The notes: generated by a model not told the origin, from the sequence alone. DNA of 64,000 bases from Siphonodentalium dalli (GCA_032622095.1 CP136061.1:24432991-24496990), one strand, 5' to 3'. Positions 11,170 through 23,146 are shown, numbered from the stretch's first letter. A program made the numbers and translations.

Positions 11170-12300
11170 TATTCATGGCCGACCATGGTTGTTCGGCCCG
11201 GTGTGAGAAAATTTTGAAAACTATACAAGAAAATCGCAAATCCTAGCATCTAGACTGGCCTCAACTGAAGCTTTCCTAGTGTTGGAAATTTCAAACCTCA
11301 TGCTCCCCCCTCAGGTTGGAAAATTCTTCAACTGATGACCATTTATGTCTACAAGTTTGACCAAATGTAGTAAAATATTGTTTTGCTAACTAATTAGCAG
11401 TTTTGTATTGGTCATGTGGATGGGGCAATGACACACCGGGCCGACCATGGTTCGGCCCGGTTTGCGAAAATTTTAAAATCTGAACAAGAAGATCGCAAAA
11501 TCCTAACATCTAGACTAGCCTCAAGCCTTCCTACTGTTGGAAATTTCAAACCCTACACTTCCACTTAGGTTGGAAAATTTCCAACTGATGACAATTCCAA
11601 TGACAATGTTGACCAATTGTATGACAATATTGTTTTCTTAAAGGTACTCAATCCGATAAAACTCATCTCAATTACTATTTCAATGGCTTCGGGGGTCAAA
11701 AATATTTGATTCGAGTCGAGGAAGTCACCCATCAAAGCTCAGATTTGTTAGATATCGATTTTAGAAATCTATTATTTTTCATTATCGGGAATTCTTTCTG
11801 GCCCAGTACGTAGTCAAAATTGCGTGATTATTACCACTTGATTTTAGAGTTATCCATCCTTGTCTGTTTGAATAGAGTTTTGGTGTAATCATCTCGAGCA
11901 GGTTTCAAAATTGACGGCAATTATTAATACTCATCTCGAGAAATTAACAAATTTCAAAAATCAATATCTAATAACTCTGAGCTTTGTTTGATGGGTTCCT
12001 CGACTCGAATCAAATATTGTTTACCCCTAAAGCCAAAGAAATAGTAATATAGGACCCTCTGATCGGATTGTTGTTGTTGGAATCTGTTGAGATGGTGACC
12101 CTCTTTACGGATTGAGTACCTTTAAATTAACTAGAAGTTTTTGACTGGCCACGGGGGAGGGACCAGGACACAAGCTTTCCAAGTGTTGGAAATTTCAACC
12201 TGTCACCTCATTAAGGTTGGAAAATTTCCAACTGATGACCATTTCTGTTAAAAATTTTGACCAAAAAATAGGAACATATGCAAATATTGGTCGAAAAACA
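11170..12300. repeat. Three partial copies of a ~230-bp unit, interrupted by a MITE
   Basis: Copies start near 11173, 11438 and 12145. They share CGACCATGGTTGTTCGGCCC (first two), TCCTAGCATCTAGACTGGCC, and a later GGAAATTTCAAACC...GGTTGGAAAATT...CAACTGATGACCATTT. The TTAA element at 11642-12121 lies between the second and third copies. Confidence 0.75.
11642..12121. mobile_element. 480-bp TTAA element, AGGTACTCAATCCG termini (copy 1)
   Basis: Perfect ends AGGTACTCAATCCG and CGGATTGAGTACCT are flanked by TTAA at 11638-11641 and 12122-12125. It is near-identical to the copies at 14643-15124 and 18499-18976, which implies recent activity. No protein is encoded. TTAA targets are used by piggyBac and Kolobok; the AGG terminus is unlike the piggyBac CCY end. 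Confidence 0.9.
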
Positions 12301-12394
12301 AGAAATTCCCCCCAATAAATATTTTTTACCTGAAATTAAGAATTTCCACCTATTGAAAATATAGCTCTCTGCGGGGGGGGGGGGGGGGGGGGGT

Positions 12395-12600
12395 GAGACA
12401 CTATGGTCCCATTATGAGGGTTAATTAAAATAAAAAATATGGTGTCATCAGTGTTGATTAAACTACGGTCCCACTGGGGTGAAATACAATATAGTCCTAT
12501 GAGGGTCAATTAAAATATGGTCCAATGAGGACTAATTATAATATGTCCCCTCCACATGAGGATCAATTAAAACATGGTCACATGAGGGGGGGGGGGGTAA
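12395..12600. repeat. Second block of the ATGGTCCCATGAGGGTTAAT minisatellite
   Basis: It contains about six degenerate units, preceded and followed by G homopolymers (12376-12393 and 12586-12597). Confidence 0.8.
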
Positions 12601-13080
12601 TTTCTGAACATTCTTCAATTCATATAGCATTCTGATATATCCTCGGTACACATAAATAAATATAATGTTTAGAATTAGGCCACATTGTATGTTAAACAAC
12701 CGATGTGAAGGGTTTGTGTTGAACTTTTCTTAATATCTTAATAACATCTCTATTCATAGCTCCGATATATTCCGCATACAAAGAAATTAAAAGTCAATAT
12801 TTACAAAAAGCACAAAGGAGTAACGTGGGAATTGGTTAATAATTACCATCCCAATTCATTTAGAATATAACATGCCGATATTTGTCGCATATAACTAAAT
12901 GAAATAGTTCACTAAACGATATTAAATAACATGTTAAACACCGATATAAACAAACAATGTTCGAATTAAATTATACAATCTTATATCTTATACAATCGTC
13001 AAATCCCCGTGCAGTATAATAGTAGATAGCATTCCGATTTATGTCACGTGAAAATAAACGAAAGATGTTCAAATAACAAT
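12600..13080. repeat. Four old tandem copies of a 110-160 bp AT-rich module
   Basis: Each has a CATTCTGATATATCCTCGGT-like core followed by ACACATAAATAAAT-like sequence, near 12628, 12760, 12875 and 13030. The copies are strongly diverged. No coding function is seen. Confidence 0.5.
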
Positions 13081-13209
13081 GCAACAAAGCAGGTTAAAGA
13101 ACAATAGAAACACATAACGCGCAGTGCGCTAATGGTTAACGCGCGAATTCCCGTTATAATTAATCGGCTCACACCTCTTCGCAATTCCATTGATTTGAGC
13201 CGCCAACTT

Positions 13210-13288
13210 AATCCTAACAATAACAATCAACCCCTAATTAACGAACCGGTGGCTGACTCGGCTGTCTCCGACTACAACTCTTAGTGGG
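13210..13288 (-). pseudogene. Transmembrane-like exon copy (broken)
   Basis: The acceptor TTCGTTCCGCAG is followed by a frame starting PLRVVVGD and later GLIVIV, with an in-frame TAG between. It aligns at the DNA level with 15430-15510 over the whole segment and more weakly with 10092-10164. Probably a dead duplicate. Confidence 0.35.
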
Positions 13289-13564
13289 CTGCGGAACGAA
13301 CAATGTCGATAAAAGTTGAAATAAAAGAGAGATATCTTTATTACCTCCAAGTATAGGAGAGATCGATATACATGACATATAATTACAGTTGGATTAAAGT
13401 GGGCTCCCCTGGTCAGTGTGGTGGGCCGTTATGTACAAGTATGGAGAGGAGTTGGAAACCACTAGAGTGAAGCATATATGCACTTGAGTGTTCACTACAG
13501 CTTTTGTTGCAGGAAAATCTGATTTGTGCAATAGATATGAAAGTTAGTCGTTGCAACATGCGTG

Positions 13565-14638
13565 GGTGTTGAGAAGATAATTACAATGGACGTGACACGG
13601 GTTGCTGAACGCCATTCCTGATCATTGTGCTGAGAACGTACAGGAACTTCGCAAAATATAGTACTAGTTCCTTGAGGCAGTGGGATATGTGTTCTGTTAG
13701 GGTTTCCAGAGAACTTCCGAGGAGGGTTGCTACCAAGTCATCTGTGGCTAACGACGTAAGGTAAAAATATTCGGGTATGCCGAAACGAGATATAATCCCT
13801 TCCCAAAAAGAGTTTCTGATGATGAGAGCGGCTGGAGAAGAGCATACGAACAGGGCGGGTGGCATATTAAGTTGTCCTGTTGAGAAGCAGTACTAAGTTT
13901 TCGAGATATTTCGACATGTCAGCGTTTCCATGGAGAAGTTTCCAGACTTTCAAGTTGATAGGTGAACTTTCCACAGAATTCGCAAGGATGGATCGGACGA
14001 AACATTGGTCTGCCACGAGGAAATGAACGTTCCCCTGACAGCTGCCTTCACAAGAGTTATCCACGTTGACAGTTTTGGGAAGACCCCATGGTCCAGGTAG
14101 TCGTTCAAATAGTCCAAAAGATCGTATTTGGCTAATATGGAGAACATTTCCTGGACAAAACCACTGGAGCGATTGTATAGTCTGTACATGTGTGCTTTCA
14201 TGACAAACAGTCGTAATGGTAATTGATGGCCGAACGGTAGATGGATAAGACGTCCCAGAAAGCAAAGTTTTTTTTTATATGCAGTTGATATTCAATTGGT
14301 AGAAATCCAAGAAGACCTAGCGATAGCCTAGTTGACGCTCGTTTTGGGAGGGATTGTGCGTAATTGAGGCATGTTCTTGCGGCTTTGTTCATAATGGTGA
14401 TGGCGGAACTTTGATCAAAAGGAACCACCTCGACTCCGTAAAGAGCTCTCGGTAGAACAACAGTTTTGAGGACATTTGTCATGGTGATGGGTGCAGTGGA
14501 TTTCATAAGTTTGTTACCCATGATATTGAAAAAGTTATTCCTCATTTTTGTCGACACAGACGAGGCGGAATTGGCCTGCTTCGCAAACTTGTCCTGAATT
14601 AAACCAAAATGGGCACATTCTGTAACTTCCTGAATAGC
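13565..14638 (-). pseudogene. LINE reverse transcriptase C-terminal fragment
   Basis: Minus-strand frames give, in order, a 119-codon piece from 14557 with LPRALYGVEVVPFDQSSAI and LSLGLLGFLPIEYQLHIKKN (the RT thumb/connection region typical of non-LTR elements), then MKAHMYRLYNRSSGFVQEMF from 14201, then FWEGIISRFGIPEYFYLTSL from 13865. The order is collinear but the frame changes at least twice, so it is dead. The catalytic RT boxes are missing. It is not obviously the same family as the LINEs at 26-33 kb. It lies directly beside the TTAA element at 14643 and separates the duplicated receptor-like exons at 13.3 and 15.3 kb. Confidence 0.7.
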
Positions 14639-14642
14639 TTAA

Positions 14643-15124
14643 AGGTACTCAATCCGATAAAAAACTCATCTCAATTACTATTTCAATGGCTTCGGGGGTC
14701 AAAAATATTTGATTCGAGTCGAGGAAGTCACCCATCAAAGCTCAGATTTGTCAGATATCGATTTTAGAAATCTATTATTTTTCATTATCGGGAATTCTTT
14801 CTGGCCCAGCACGTAGTCAAAATTGCGTGATTATTACCACTTGATTTTAGAGTTATCCATCCTTGTCTGTTTGAATAGAGTTTTGGTGTAATCATCTCGA
14901 GCAGGTTTCAAAATTGACGGCAATTATTAGTACTCATCTCGAGAAATTAACAAATTTCAAAAATCAATATCTAATAACTCTGAGCTTTGTTTGATGGGTT
15001 CCTCGACTCGAATCAAATATTTTTTACCCCCAAAGCCAAAGAAATAGTAATATAGGACCCTCTGATCGGATTGTTGTTGTTGGAATCTGTTGAGATGGGG
15101 ACCCTCTTTACGGATTGAGTACCT
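14643..15124. mobile_element. 480-bp TTAA element (copy 2)
   Basis: Perfect AGGTACTCAATCCG termini are flanked by TTAA at 14639-14642 and 15125-15128. Near-identical to copies 1 and 3. Confidence 0.9.
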
Positions 15125-15206
15125 TTAACACAAACCAAAAATCAACATTATTGACATAATGTAAACAACAATAAACGAAATTGAAATTCCCAACTACACC
15201 TTTTAC

Positions 15207-15263
15207 CTGACTCGGACTCGGGGGTCGCACTACAACATTTAATGCGTCCCAAAAATGTCCATT
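15207..15263 (-). pseudogene. Small Pro/Ser stalk-like exon (57 bp)
   Basis: Bounded by an acceptor TTTTATTTATAG and a donor GTAAAAGG, and open in phase 0, it reads NGHFWDALNVVVRPPSPSQ. This looks like the last strand of an Ig domain running into a Pro/Ser stalk. It would join in frame to 15316-15420. A diverged copy at 15677-15732 has lost the frame. It may still be functional, but no complete gene surrounds it. Confidence 0.35.
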
Positions 15264-15315
15264 CTATAAATAAAACGCACATACGTCCATTGAGTACTAA
15301 GAATCACGAGCTTAC

Positions 15316-15420
15316 AAGAAAACCATAGTCAGAAATGGTAACGCGCTCAAGATCATATATTATGTACCCATGAGTGTAATTATAGAATATAAAATATATT
15401 GGTTTCGCGAATGACCAACT
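15316..15420 (-). pseudogene. Ig-end-like exon candidate
   Basis: The minus-strand frame is open for 35 codons ending IIYDLERVTISDYGFL at a donor CTT|GTAAGC. The DLxxVTISDYG pattern resembles the E-F strands of an Ig domain. Copies of its last 14 codons occur at 10190-10232, at 15862-15903 and inverted at 18135-18175. No clear acceptor is seen on its 5' side. Confidence 0.35.
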
Positions 15421-15429
15421 CAGAATTCC

Positions 15430-15510
15430 GTTAAAATAACAATAACAACCAACACCTAATTAACGAACCGGCGGCCGACTCGGCCGTCCCCGACCACAAC
15501 CCCCAGTGGG
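15430..15510 (-). pseudogene. Transmembrane-like exon copy (third)
   Basis: The acceptor TTCGTTCTGCAG is followed by PLGVVVGDGRV in one frame, with an in-frame TAG before VLVVIVIL. Another frame is open and ends RCWLLLLF and a stop. It is homologous to 13210-13288. Confidence 0.3.
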
Positions 15511-15676
15511 CTGCAGAACGAAAATATCTATAAAAGTTGAAATATAAGACTTACAAATTATCTTTTTTATTTCTTTTATATGTAATTGACATAGCTTTTC
15601 ACAAACAAAAATCAACATTATTGACATAATGTTAACGACAATAAACTAAATTGATATTCCCAACTACACCTTTTAC

Positions 15677-15732
15677 CGGATTCGGCCTCCGGTTCGCAGT
15701 TCGACTTTTAATCATCCCAAAAATTCCAAGTT
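15677..15732 (-). pseudogene. Stalk-like exon copy (broken)
   Basis: The acceptor TTTTATTTATAG and donor GTAAAAGG match the 15207-15263 exon, but it is 56 bp and the equivalent frame is lost. Confidence 0.3.
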
Positions 15733-15860
15733 CTATAAATAAAACTCCCATGCGATTTATATGCGCCCATGGGAAACAAGAATCTCTACATTAGTATACA
15801 CGCGGCGCGCGTAATAATACACCCGCGGACGGGAATAAACAAATACAATTCAAGATGCAC

Positions 15861-18176
15861 AAGAAAACCATAGTCAGAAATGGTAACGCCACCAAGATCA
15901 TATTATTAGCCATAAATAGAAATTATAATATAATTATGGTATAAACTAGCTTTCAAATTCCATGTGGGAAAATTTGGATACTTCCATATATCTAGTTTTC
16001 CCGCTTCTCGTGTTATACATTACATTCTTCAATTAAGCTGTCTCGTTTTTTATTACACTAGCTGGTGGGCCCGACTTCGTCCAGACTGTTCCCATCTCCT
16101 TTCCGGCGAAAGGCGCGATTTGACCTTGAATTGACTATTTTGAAGTCAATGTCAGGTCGGGGTCATGATTTGACCCGTCCAAAACACTCCCCGGAGAAAA
16201 GTACCCCTCGGTATAAAATTTCGTCGAAATCCGTCCGCTTTACCCGATTTGACCTTGAATTGACAATTTTGAAGGTCAGGTCGGGGTCACGATTTGACCT
16301 GTCCAAAACACTCCCCGGACAAAACTAACCCTAGGTATTAAATTTTGTCGAAATCCGTCCGTTTTACCAGATTTGACCTTGAATTGACCATTTTGAAGGT
16401 CAAGGTCAGGTGGGGTCACGATTTGACCCGTCCTAAACACTCCCCGGACAAAAGTATCCCTAAGTATTAAATTTCGTCGAAATCCATCTTTGATTACCAC
16501 ACGATCGCATGCTTCCCAAACGGTGTGGTTATTATCAATATCAGCACATGTGCTACTCTGTGTCGGACTATTTTATTGAGCATTCGGGGTAAGACTACAG
16601 CTTTTAAAGCGACCCATTTTTACTTTTAAATCGACCTAATCTCCCATAATCCCCCATTGGACCAGTGGTTATTATATTTTCAAGCACAGAGTACACCGGT
16701 GGCGTTAATAATAAACTAATTCACGCCAACGGTGTAATATGTTCTTGAAAATATAATAACACCTGGTCCAATGGGCGATTGGATTATGGGTAATTAGGTA
16801 GTCTCGTACCTGACTCAATCGTACCGATAAAGTCACGTACAGGCTGAAATTGTAAACTTAACGCCACCAGTGTAATATGCTCTTGTCCAATGGTGGATTG
16901 GATTATGGGTAATTAGGTAGTCTCGTACATGACTTAATCGTACCGAGTCACGTACATTACTTTACTTTGAAATTTCAACATGCGCCTCAGTCATTACATA
17001 CCCCACAGCAGAGTCATGTGTTGGGTTCTCTTCGCTTTCACATTTGGAATCGCCGTCATTACTTTCCTTTGCAATTTCATCACGTGCTTCAGTCAATGCA
17101 TATCCCAAGAGATTCTGTCCTTTTTGTTGGCCTGGGTACTAGGCTGGTAATTAGGTCGATGTAAAAGTAAAAATGGGTCGCTTTAAAAGTTGTAGTCTTA
17201 CCCCGCTGAATAAAATAGTCCGACACAGATTAGCACATGTGCTGATATTGATATTACCAAACCCTTTGGAAAGCATGCGATCGTGTGGTAATCAAAGATG
17301 GATTTCGACGAAATTTGTTACTTAGGGGTACTTGTGTCCGGGGAGTGTTTTGACGGGTCAAATCGAGACCCCGACCTGACCTTGACCTTTAAAACAATTG
17401 ACAAGGTCAAATTGGGTTAAACGGACGGATTTCGACGAAAATTTGATACCTATGGCTACTTTTATCCGGGGAGTGTTTTGGACCGTTCAAATCGTGACCC
17501 CGGCGATACCTTGACCTTCAATATGGTCAATCAAAGGTCAAATCAGGTAAAACGGATGGATTTCGACGAAATTTGATACCTGGGATAGTTTTGTCCGGGA
17601 AGTGTTTTGGACGGGTCAAATCGTGACCACGACCTGACCTTGACCTTCAAAATGGTCAATTCAAGGTCAAATCGTGTAAAACTGACGGATTTCGACGAAA
17701 TTTGATACCTAGGGGTACTTTTGTCCGGGCGTGTTTTGGACGGGTCAAATCGTGACCCCGACATGACCTTGACCTTTAAAACAGTCAAATCAAGGTCAAA
17801 TTGGGTAAAACGGACGGATTCGACGAAATTTGATACCTAGAGGTACTTTTCTTCGGGGAGTGTTTTGGACGGGTCAAATCGTGACCCAGGCCTGACCTTG
17901 ACTTTCAAAATAGTCAATTCAAGGTCATATCGCATTTCGCCGGAAATCAGATGGGAAACAGCCTGGACGAAGTCGGGCCCACCAGCTAGTGTAATAAAAA
18001 AAGACAGCGTGAAGAATGTAATGTATAACACGAGAAAAGGGAAAACTTGATATATGGAAGTATCCAAATTTCCCACATGGAATTTGAAAGCTAGTTTATA
18101 TCATAATATTATAATTTCTATTTATGGCTAATGATATGATCTTGGTGGCGTTACCATTTCTGACTATGGTTTTCTT
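15861..18176. mobile_element. 2.3-kb foldback/palindrome with tandem-repeat arms
   Basis: The left arm from 15861 (AAGAAAACCATAGTCAGAAA) is repeated in inverse to 18176. Arms remain alignable inward to about 16640 and 17152. Both arms include the Ig-end-like piece YDLGGVTISDYGFL, the segment CTAGCTGGTGGGCCCGACTT, and tandem units of about 120 bp (about three on the left at 16128-16500 and five on the right at 17300-17940). Units contain TTGACCTTGAATTGAC and TTTCGTCGAAATCCGTCC. The loop (16640-17152) has its own direct repeats around TAATTAGGTAGTCTCGTACC. No transposase is seen. Because the arms include receptor-exon sequence, part of this may be an inverted genomic duplication and not a transposon. 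Confidence 0.85.
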
Positions 18177-18498
18177 ATTTATCCTGTGCGCGCGACTTCT
18201 CGTGTGTAACATATAAAGGATTCCAGTGATGTTGGGAGAGGTAACGTTTTGCCAACATGCAACTAAAGGCACCGAAGGCCTTCGCTGTGCGTATAAATGT
18301 GCACAAAATATATAAGTCTTTAAAAACATCACCATTTAGAAGAACATAAAAATTAGATAAACTATGTTCTTATATTCATTATTGATAATGCTTCAATAAC
18401 GAAATTTCGCTAATTGTTTAGTATGTTCAAACATTTTAGTCTGAATTTGATTTTCAGAATTTGATCTTTTCCCGTGATTACCGTCAAGCTTTGATTAA
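18177..18498. other. Non-coding stretch
   Basis: I see no exon or repeat that I can support between the palindrome and the next TTAA element. Confidence 0.5.
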
Positions 18499-18976
18499 AG
18501 GTGCTCAATCCGATAAAACTCATCTCAATTACTATTTCAATGGCTTCGGGGGTCAAAAATATTTGATTCGAGTCGAGGAAGTCACCCATCAAAGCTCAGA
18601 TTTGTCAGATATCGATTTTAGAAATCTATTATTTTTCATTATCGGGAATTCTTTCTGGCCCAGTAGGTAGACAAAATTGCGTGATTGTGCACTTGATTTT
18701 AGAGTTATCCATCCTTGTCTGTTTGAATAGAGTTTTGGTGTAATCATCTCGAGCAGGTTTCAAAATTGACGGCAATTATTAGTACTCATCTCGAGAAATT
18801 AACAAATTTCAAAAATCAATATCTAATAACTCTGAGCTTTGTTTGATGGGTTCCTCGACTCGAATCATATATTTTTTACCCCCAAAGCCAAAGAAATAGT
18901 AATATAGGACCCTCTGATCGGATTGTTGTTGTTGGAATCTGTTGAGATGGGGACCCTCTTTACGGATTGAGTACCT
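18499..18976. mobile_element. 480-bp TTAA element (copy 3)
   Basis: The left terminus has one change (AGGTGCTCAATCCG) and the right is perfect. Flanks are TTAA at 18495-18498 and 18977-18980. Confidence 0.9.
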
Positions 18977-18980
18977 TTAA

Positions 18981-19560
18981 ACGCTGGTATCTTATTGGAC
19001 TTGTATTGGTAATTCCACCGTAACAGTCATGTTTACATAAGAATGAGTTGACATGTGAAATATCATTATTGGAGAGTTATTAATATTGAAAATAAGAACA
19101 TAACTAGTGAGCAGAACAAGCCAGACGACTGCCAGTTTGTGCCGCAACGGATCAACAAGTGTTTCTTCTTTCACTATAATACGCATTCGACTGGTGTAGG
19201 AAAAGCGGTGAACGAACGCTTGATTACTTTCAACGCAGCACATAAAGCGATAGCGATTTGGAATGGGTAGATGCATGGTTCGCCGTTCGCGCTGTCATAG
19301 GCCATAGGTCAATGGCCAATGTTTTTGTATCCAAAAATCAGAAATCTAATTCAAAACCCAAATTGATTGTGTAACTGGAGCGACATGAGAATCAAATTTA
19401 TAGTATGATCATCTGCTAATTGATTAGGTGATACGGCTTAATGGGTAACACAATGTATTCATGGCAATGCACTATCAAACAATGTACCAACAAATATGAG
19501 TATTACCATTAATGGATCCTTTGTCTGTCATAAGGCTGAATGGTACATGGCTAAAAGATT
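18981..19560. other. Non-coding stretch
   Basis: Open frames on both strands are under 95 codons and show no domain or splice pattern. Nothing supported. Confidence 0.5.
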
Positions 19561-19574
19561 GTTCGGCCCAGCGT

Positions 19575-20100
19575 GAGCATGAGGTCAACGTCAATACAAT
19601 GGTACTCCCGTGTCAATTTACCACTGGATATCAATTTCCAACGACCAGGGTCAAACAATTTTGGGTGTATGCTTAAGTAAATAATTAAAATGTTTATTAG
19701 TGCCCCTTTAAATCGTCTGATATCAACGGCACATATCCCGTGACACTCATCGGGGCAAGTTGCCCATGTGTATCATTTTTCAACAATTAGATCCAACAAT
19801 TTTGGGTATATAATTAATTATTTAGTTAAATTAATTATAAGTCCCAATCTCAGATATCTAACGTCAACTCCACCTACTAAATGACACATCCGGGTAAATT
19901 GACCCTGCGTGTGTATAAATATTCAGATCCGGTGGTCCAGCCGTTTGGTCGCCCATAGCCGGACAGTTTAATTATTAGTTAAATTAATTAATAGTGCGTA
20001 TAAAGACATCTGAGGTCAACGGGGCCTATATAAGATTCATCAGGTAAAATTACCCCTCTGTACAAATGTTCGGCGCATGCAGAGGATCCAGCCGTTTGGT
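19575..20100. repeat. Four diverged tandem modules of ~125-170 bp
   Basis: Modules share GGTCAACG, a GTAAATTGACCC-like element and CAATTTTGGGTGTAT followed by TTAATTA-rich sequence. The block TCCAGCCGTTTGGTCGCCCA near 19934 recurs directly near 20087 and in inverse near 20465-20485. Confidence 0.6.
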
Positions 20101-20559
20101 CGCAAATAGCCGGAAAAACAATCAAACAAAATTGAGTGTACTAGTACAGATAGGTCCCAGAAATTCCATACCTATCTATACATAAGGACGGACATCATAC
20201 AATGATACAGGAAATCTTTCAATAGTCATACCAATTAAAGTACCAGACGTCTTAAACCAGCTGACGTTGGCATCACAGTAATAATTTAAAAGTAAAAACA
20301 AATCAACAATGAAAACCTATCAGAACTGATGATTTTTTTTCTTCACTTAAATTATTTCCTCATCAGAATGATGCCTGACCCATGCACCTCATGCTGCTCA
20401 ATCTTATAATATAGGCCCCGATGACTTAAAATACACTAAATAATTAAACCGTCCGTCTATGGCCGACCAAACGGCTGGATCACCGGGGCTGAATATTTGT
20501 TATAAAAGAACAAATATTGGATAATATGGAAACTGGGAGCTTCTCTTGCTTTGTGTTCT

Positions 20560-20660
20560 ATTTTGGTCCAGTGTGTACGCCTGAACATTTATATTCATGT
20601 TAGTAATCATTATTTTGGTCCAGTGTGTACGCCTGAACATTTATATTCATGTTATTAATC
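20560..20660. repeat. Direct duplication of ~49 bp
   Basis: Copies at 20560-20608 and 20612-20660 start ATTTTGGTCCAGTGTGTACG and are nearly identical. Confidence 0.9.
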
Positions 20661-21031
20661 ATAATTTGTCTTTAAACGTGGATTTGGAAATTTGTTTATA
20701 TGGCAATGGAAAAATCTAGGCTAGTGGGGGGGGGGGGGGGTTGGCGTTAGGTTGGAAAATTCCAACAGTTGAAAACAGTGGATTCCTGATATGAAATATC
20801 CAACCAAAGGGGTGCAAACGAAAATATCGGAGACGGAAATTCCAAAGCGTTCTGCTATAAAATATAGGGGAGCAGTTGGAAATACCAAGGTGGACACCCT
20901 CCTACGGAGACCATATAGTCACGTCCCTGATCGATGTGCACCCTATATGGGTGCGCCACGAGATGATGGATATACTCACGTCTGACCTTCACAGCTGTCG
21001 CTGGTACAGCCATCGGCACCCGCTCTCACTG

Positions 21032-21820
21032 AAATACAACATACATGTACCCTTTATAAATATAACATACATGTACCCTTTAAATATAATATACATGTAC
21101 CCTTTATAAATATAACATACATGTACCCTTTATAAATATAACATACATGTACCCTTTAAATATAACATACACGTACCCTTTATAAATATAACATACATGT
21201 ACCCTTTAAATATAACATACATGTACCCTTTATAAATATAACATACATGTACCCTTTAGATATAACATACATGTACCCTTTATAAATATAACATACATGT
21301 ACCCTTTATAAATATAACATACATGTACCCTTTATAAATATAACATACATGTACCCTTTATAAATATAACATACATGTACCCTTTATAAATATAACATAC
21401 ATGTACCCTTTATAAATATAACAACCCTTTATAAATATAACAACCCTTTATAAATATAACAACCCTTTATAAATATAACATACATGTACCCTTTATAAAT
21501 ATAACATACATGTACCCTTTATAAATATAACATACGTCATACATGTACCCTTTATAAATATAACATACATGTATCCTTTATAAATATAACATACATGTAC
21601 CCTTTATAAATATAACATACATGTACCCTTTATAAATATAACATACATGTACCCTTTATAAATATAGCATACATGTACCCTTTATAAATATAACATACAT
21701 GTACCCTTTATAAATATAACATACATGTACCCTTTATAAATATAACATACATGTACCCTACTGAAATATAACATACATGTATGTACCCTACTGAAATATA
21801 ACATACATGTACCCTTTAAA
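21032..21820. repeat. 26-bp minisatellite (ATAACATACATGTACCCTTT)
   Basis: About 30 units are present, mostly 26 bp, with 24-bp variants and three short 19-bp variants lacking part of ATACATGT near 21423-21475. The frames here are repeat by-products. Confidence 0.95.
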
Positions 21821-23029
21821 TTCAGACAATTCGACCCCTTCCGCCATGTCTTACAACACTACCAGTAACAGCCACATGGATATACCCAATTTCATACATG
21901 CAGGAAACAAAATTGACACTAATTCTTCCAACCTCTCACATTTTCCCGCAGATCGATTGCAGTTTATTACTGGGGTGGCGTCAAATTTTTTTCTGATGAC
22001 CTGTGTTTTACACAGGTCGCCTCATTCGCTTCCATTGGATAAAATCAATAGTTAAAATGGCGTATGCACAGGGGGCGTCTGCTGATTTTTTTTCCAGACA
22101 CAAGGCGGGGGTGTGTGGGTATGTCGGGGCCGGACAAAATGAGTAATGCAAATAGTTTTACACTGACATTTACTCATGTTAGCCCTCTATCAATAGTGCG
22201 GTCGTCGGGGGGGGGGGTGAACCTAGAAAAAAACTTATAAATCTGGTTTTGGTCTCATTTTGGGTGGAAAAATATCGGGAATAACATATAAAAAATCCGC
22301 TTTGGGTAAAAGTCCCAATTCAACATGACGTCCAAAATGGCAGTCAGTATCAGAAAATGCTGAATTTCTGCAATAGGTGCACCATTTAATGCTAATTTTG
22401 TAATAAATTGAAATATACACTAGCAATGCTTAGTCGTAAACTATATATTTAGAATGTCTGTCCCAAAATGGCCACCAAAATGGACAAAATCGAATGAAAT
22501 TTACATTTTGTGCAAAATTGAATAGCTATAAGTCCTATCAGGGTGCACAAACGCTCAAACTATGCGAGGAAGAATGATTGCAGAGTAACTTATTGAGAGA
22601 AACTTTTTTATCAGAGATGTACGATGTATTTTTATCGTTGGAACGTGACAAGCGAGTAAATGCACGTTTAATTTGAAGTTTGAAGTTTAAACTGTGTCAT
22701 GCTGATAGAGATAATTATGTGCTCGATATGATATATACTCGAGCAATATTATCCAATATTTATGTATGCAAGTATTACCCATTCTAGTATATATGATGAT
22801 ACTATATAGAGCAAAGAGTGTCAGATCGACTTGATATTTTCGCCGTTTTGTGTCAGAAACCATGCAATCAAGTGAACAACAGGTGGAATGTGCGCCAATA
22901 AACAGACAGAAAGACTACAACAGCAATTATTGGCAGACGACAGCTTAGAGAACAACGTCCATTCACTGTAAGCATTTATATCTACTTTGAGATGAAACTA
23001 TGTTCCCGAATATCGCGCATTAGACTCGT
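21821..23029. other. Non-coding stretch
   Basis: It contains a G run at 22207-22217 and AAAATGGCC-type repeats near 22330-22480. No exon is supported. Confidence 0.5.
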
Positions 23030-23037
23030 CCTTGTCC

Positions 23038-23146
23038 CACAGGCCCCTGGGGGAAATTACTAAAATACCACTATAGACTATACCAGTGGTATAGACACTT
23101 GTGTAGTCTATATTGGTAGTTTAGTAATTTTCCCCAGGGGCCTGTG
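23038..23146. mobile_element. 109-bp hairpin MITE with 8-bp duplication (hAT-like)
   Basis: Inverted ends CACAGGCCCCTGGGG fold almost the whole element into a hairpin. An 8-bp direct repeat, CCTTGTCC, flanks it at 23030-23037 and 23147-23154. Eight-base duplications are typical of hAT elements. Confidence 0.8.

Noticed and set aside
16065-17788. Frames of 74-87 codons reading RFDLELTILKV repeatedly
   Set aside because: They arise from the 120-bp tandem units in the palindrome arms and occur on both strands.
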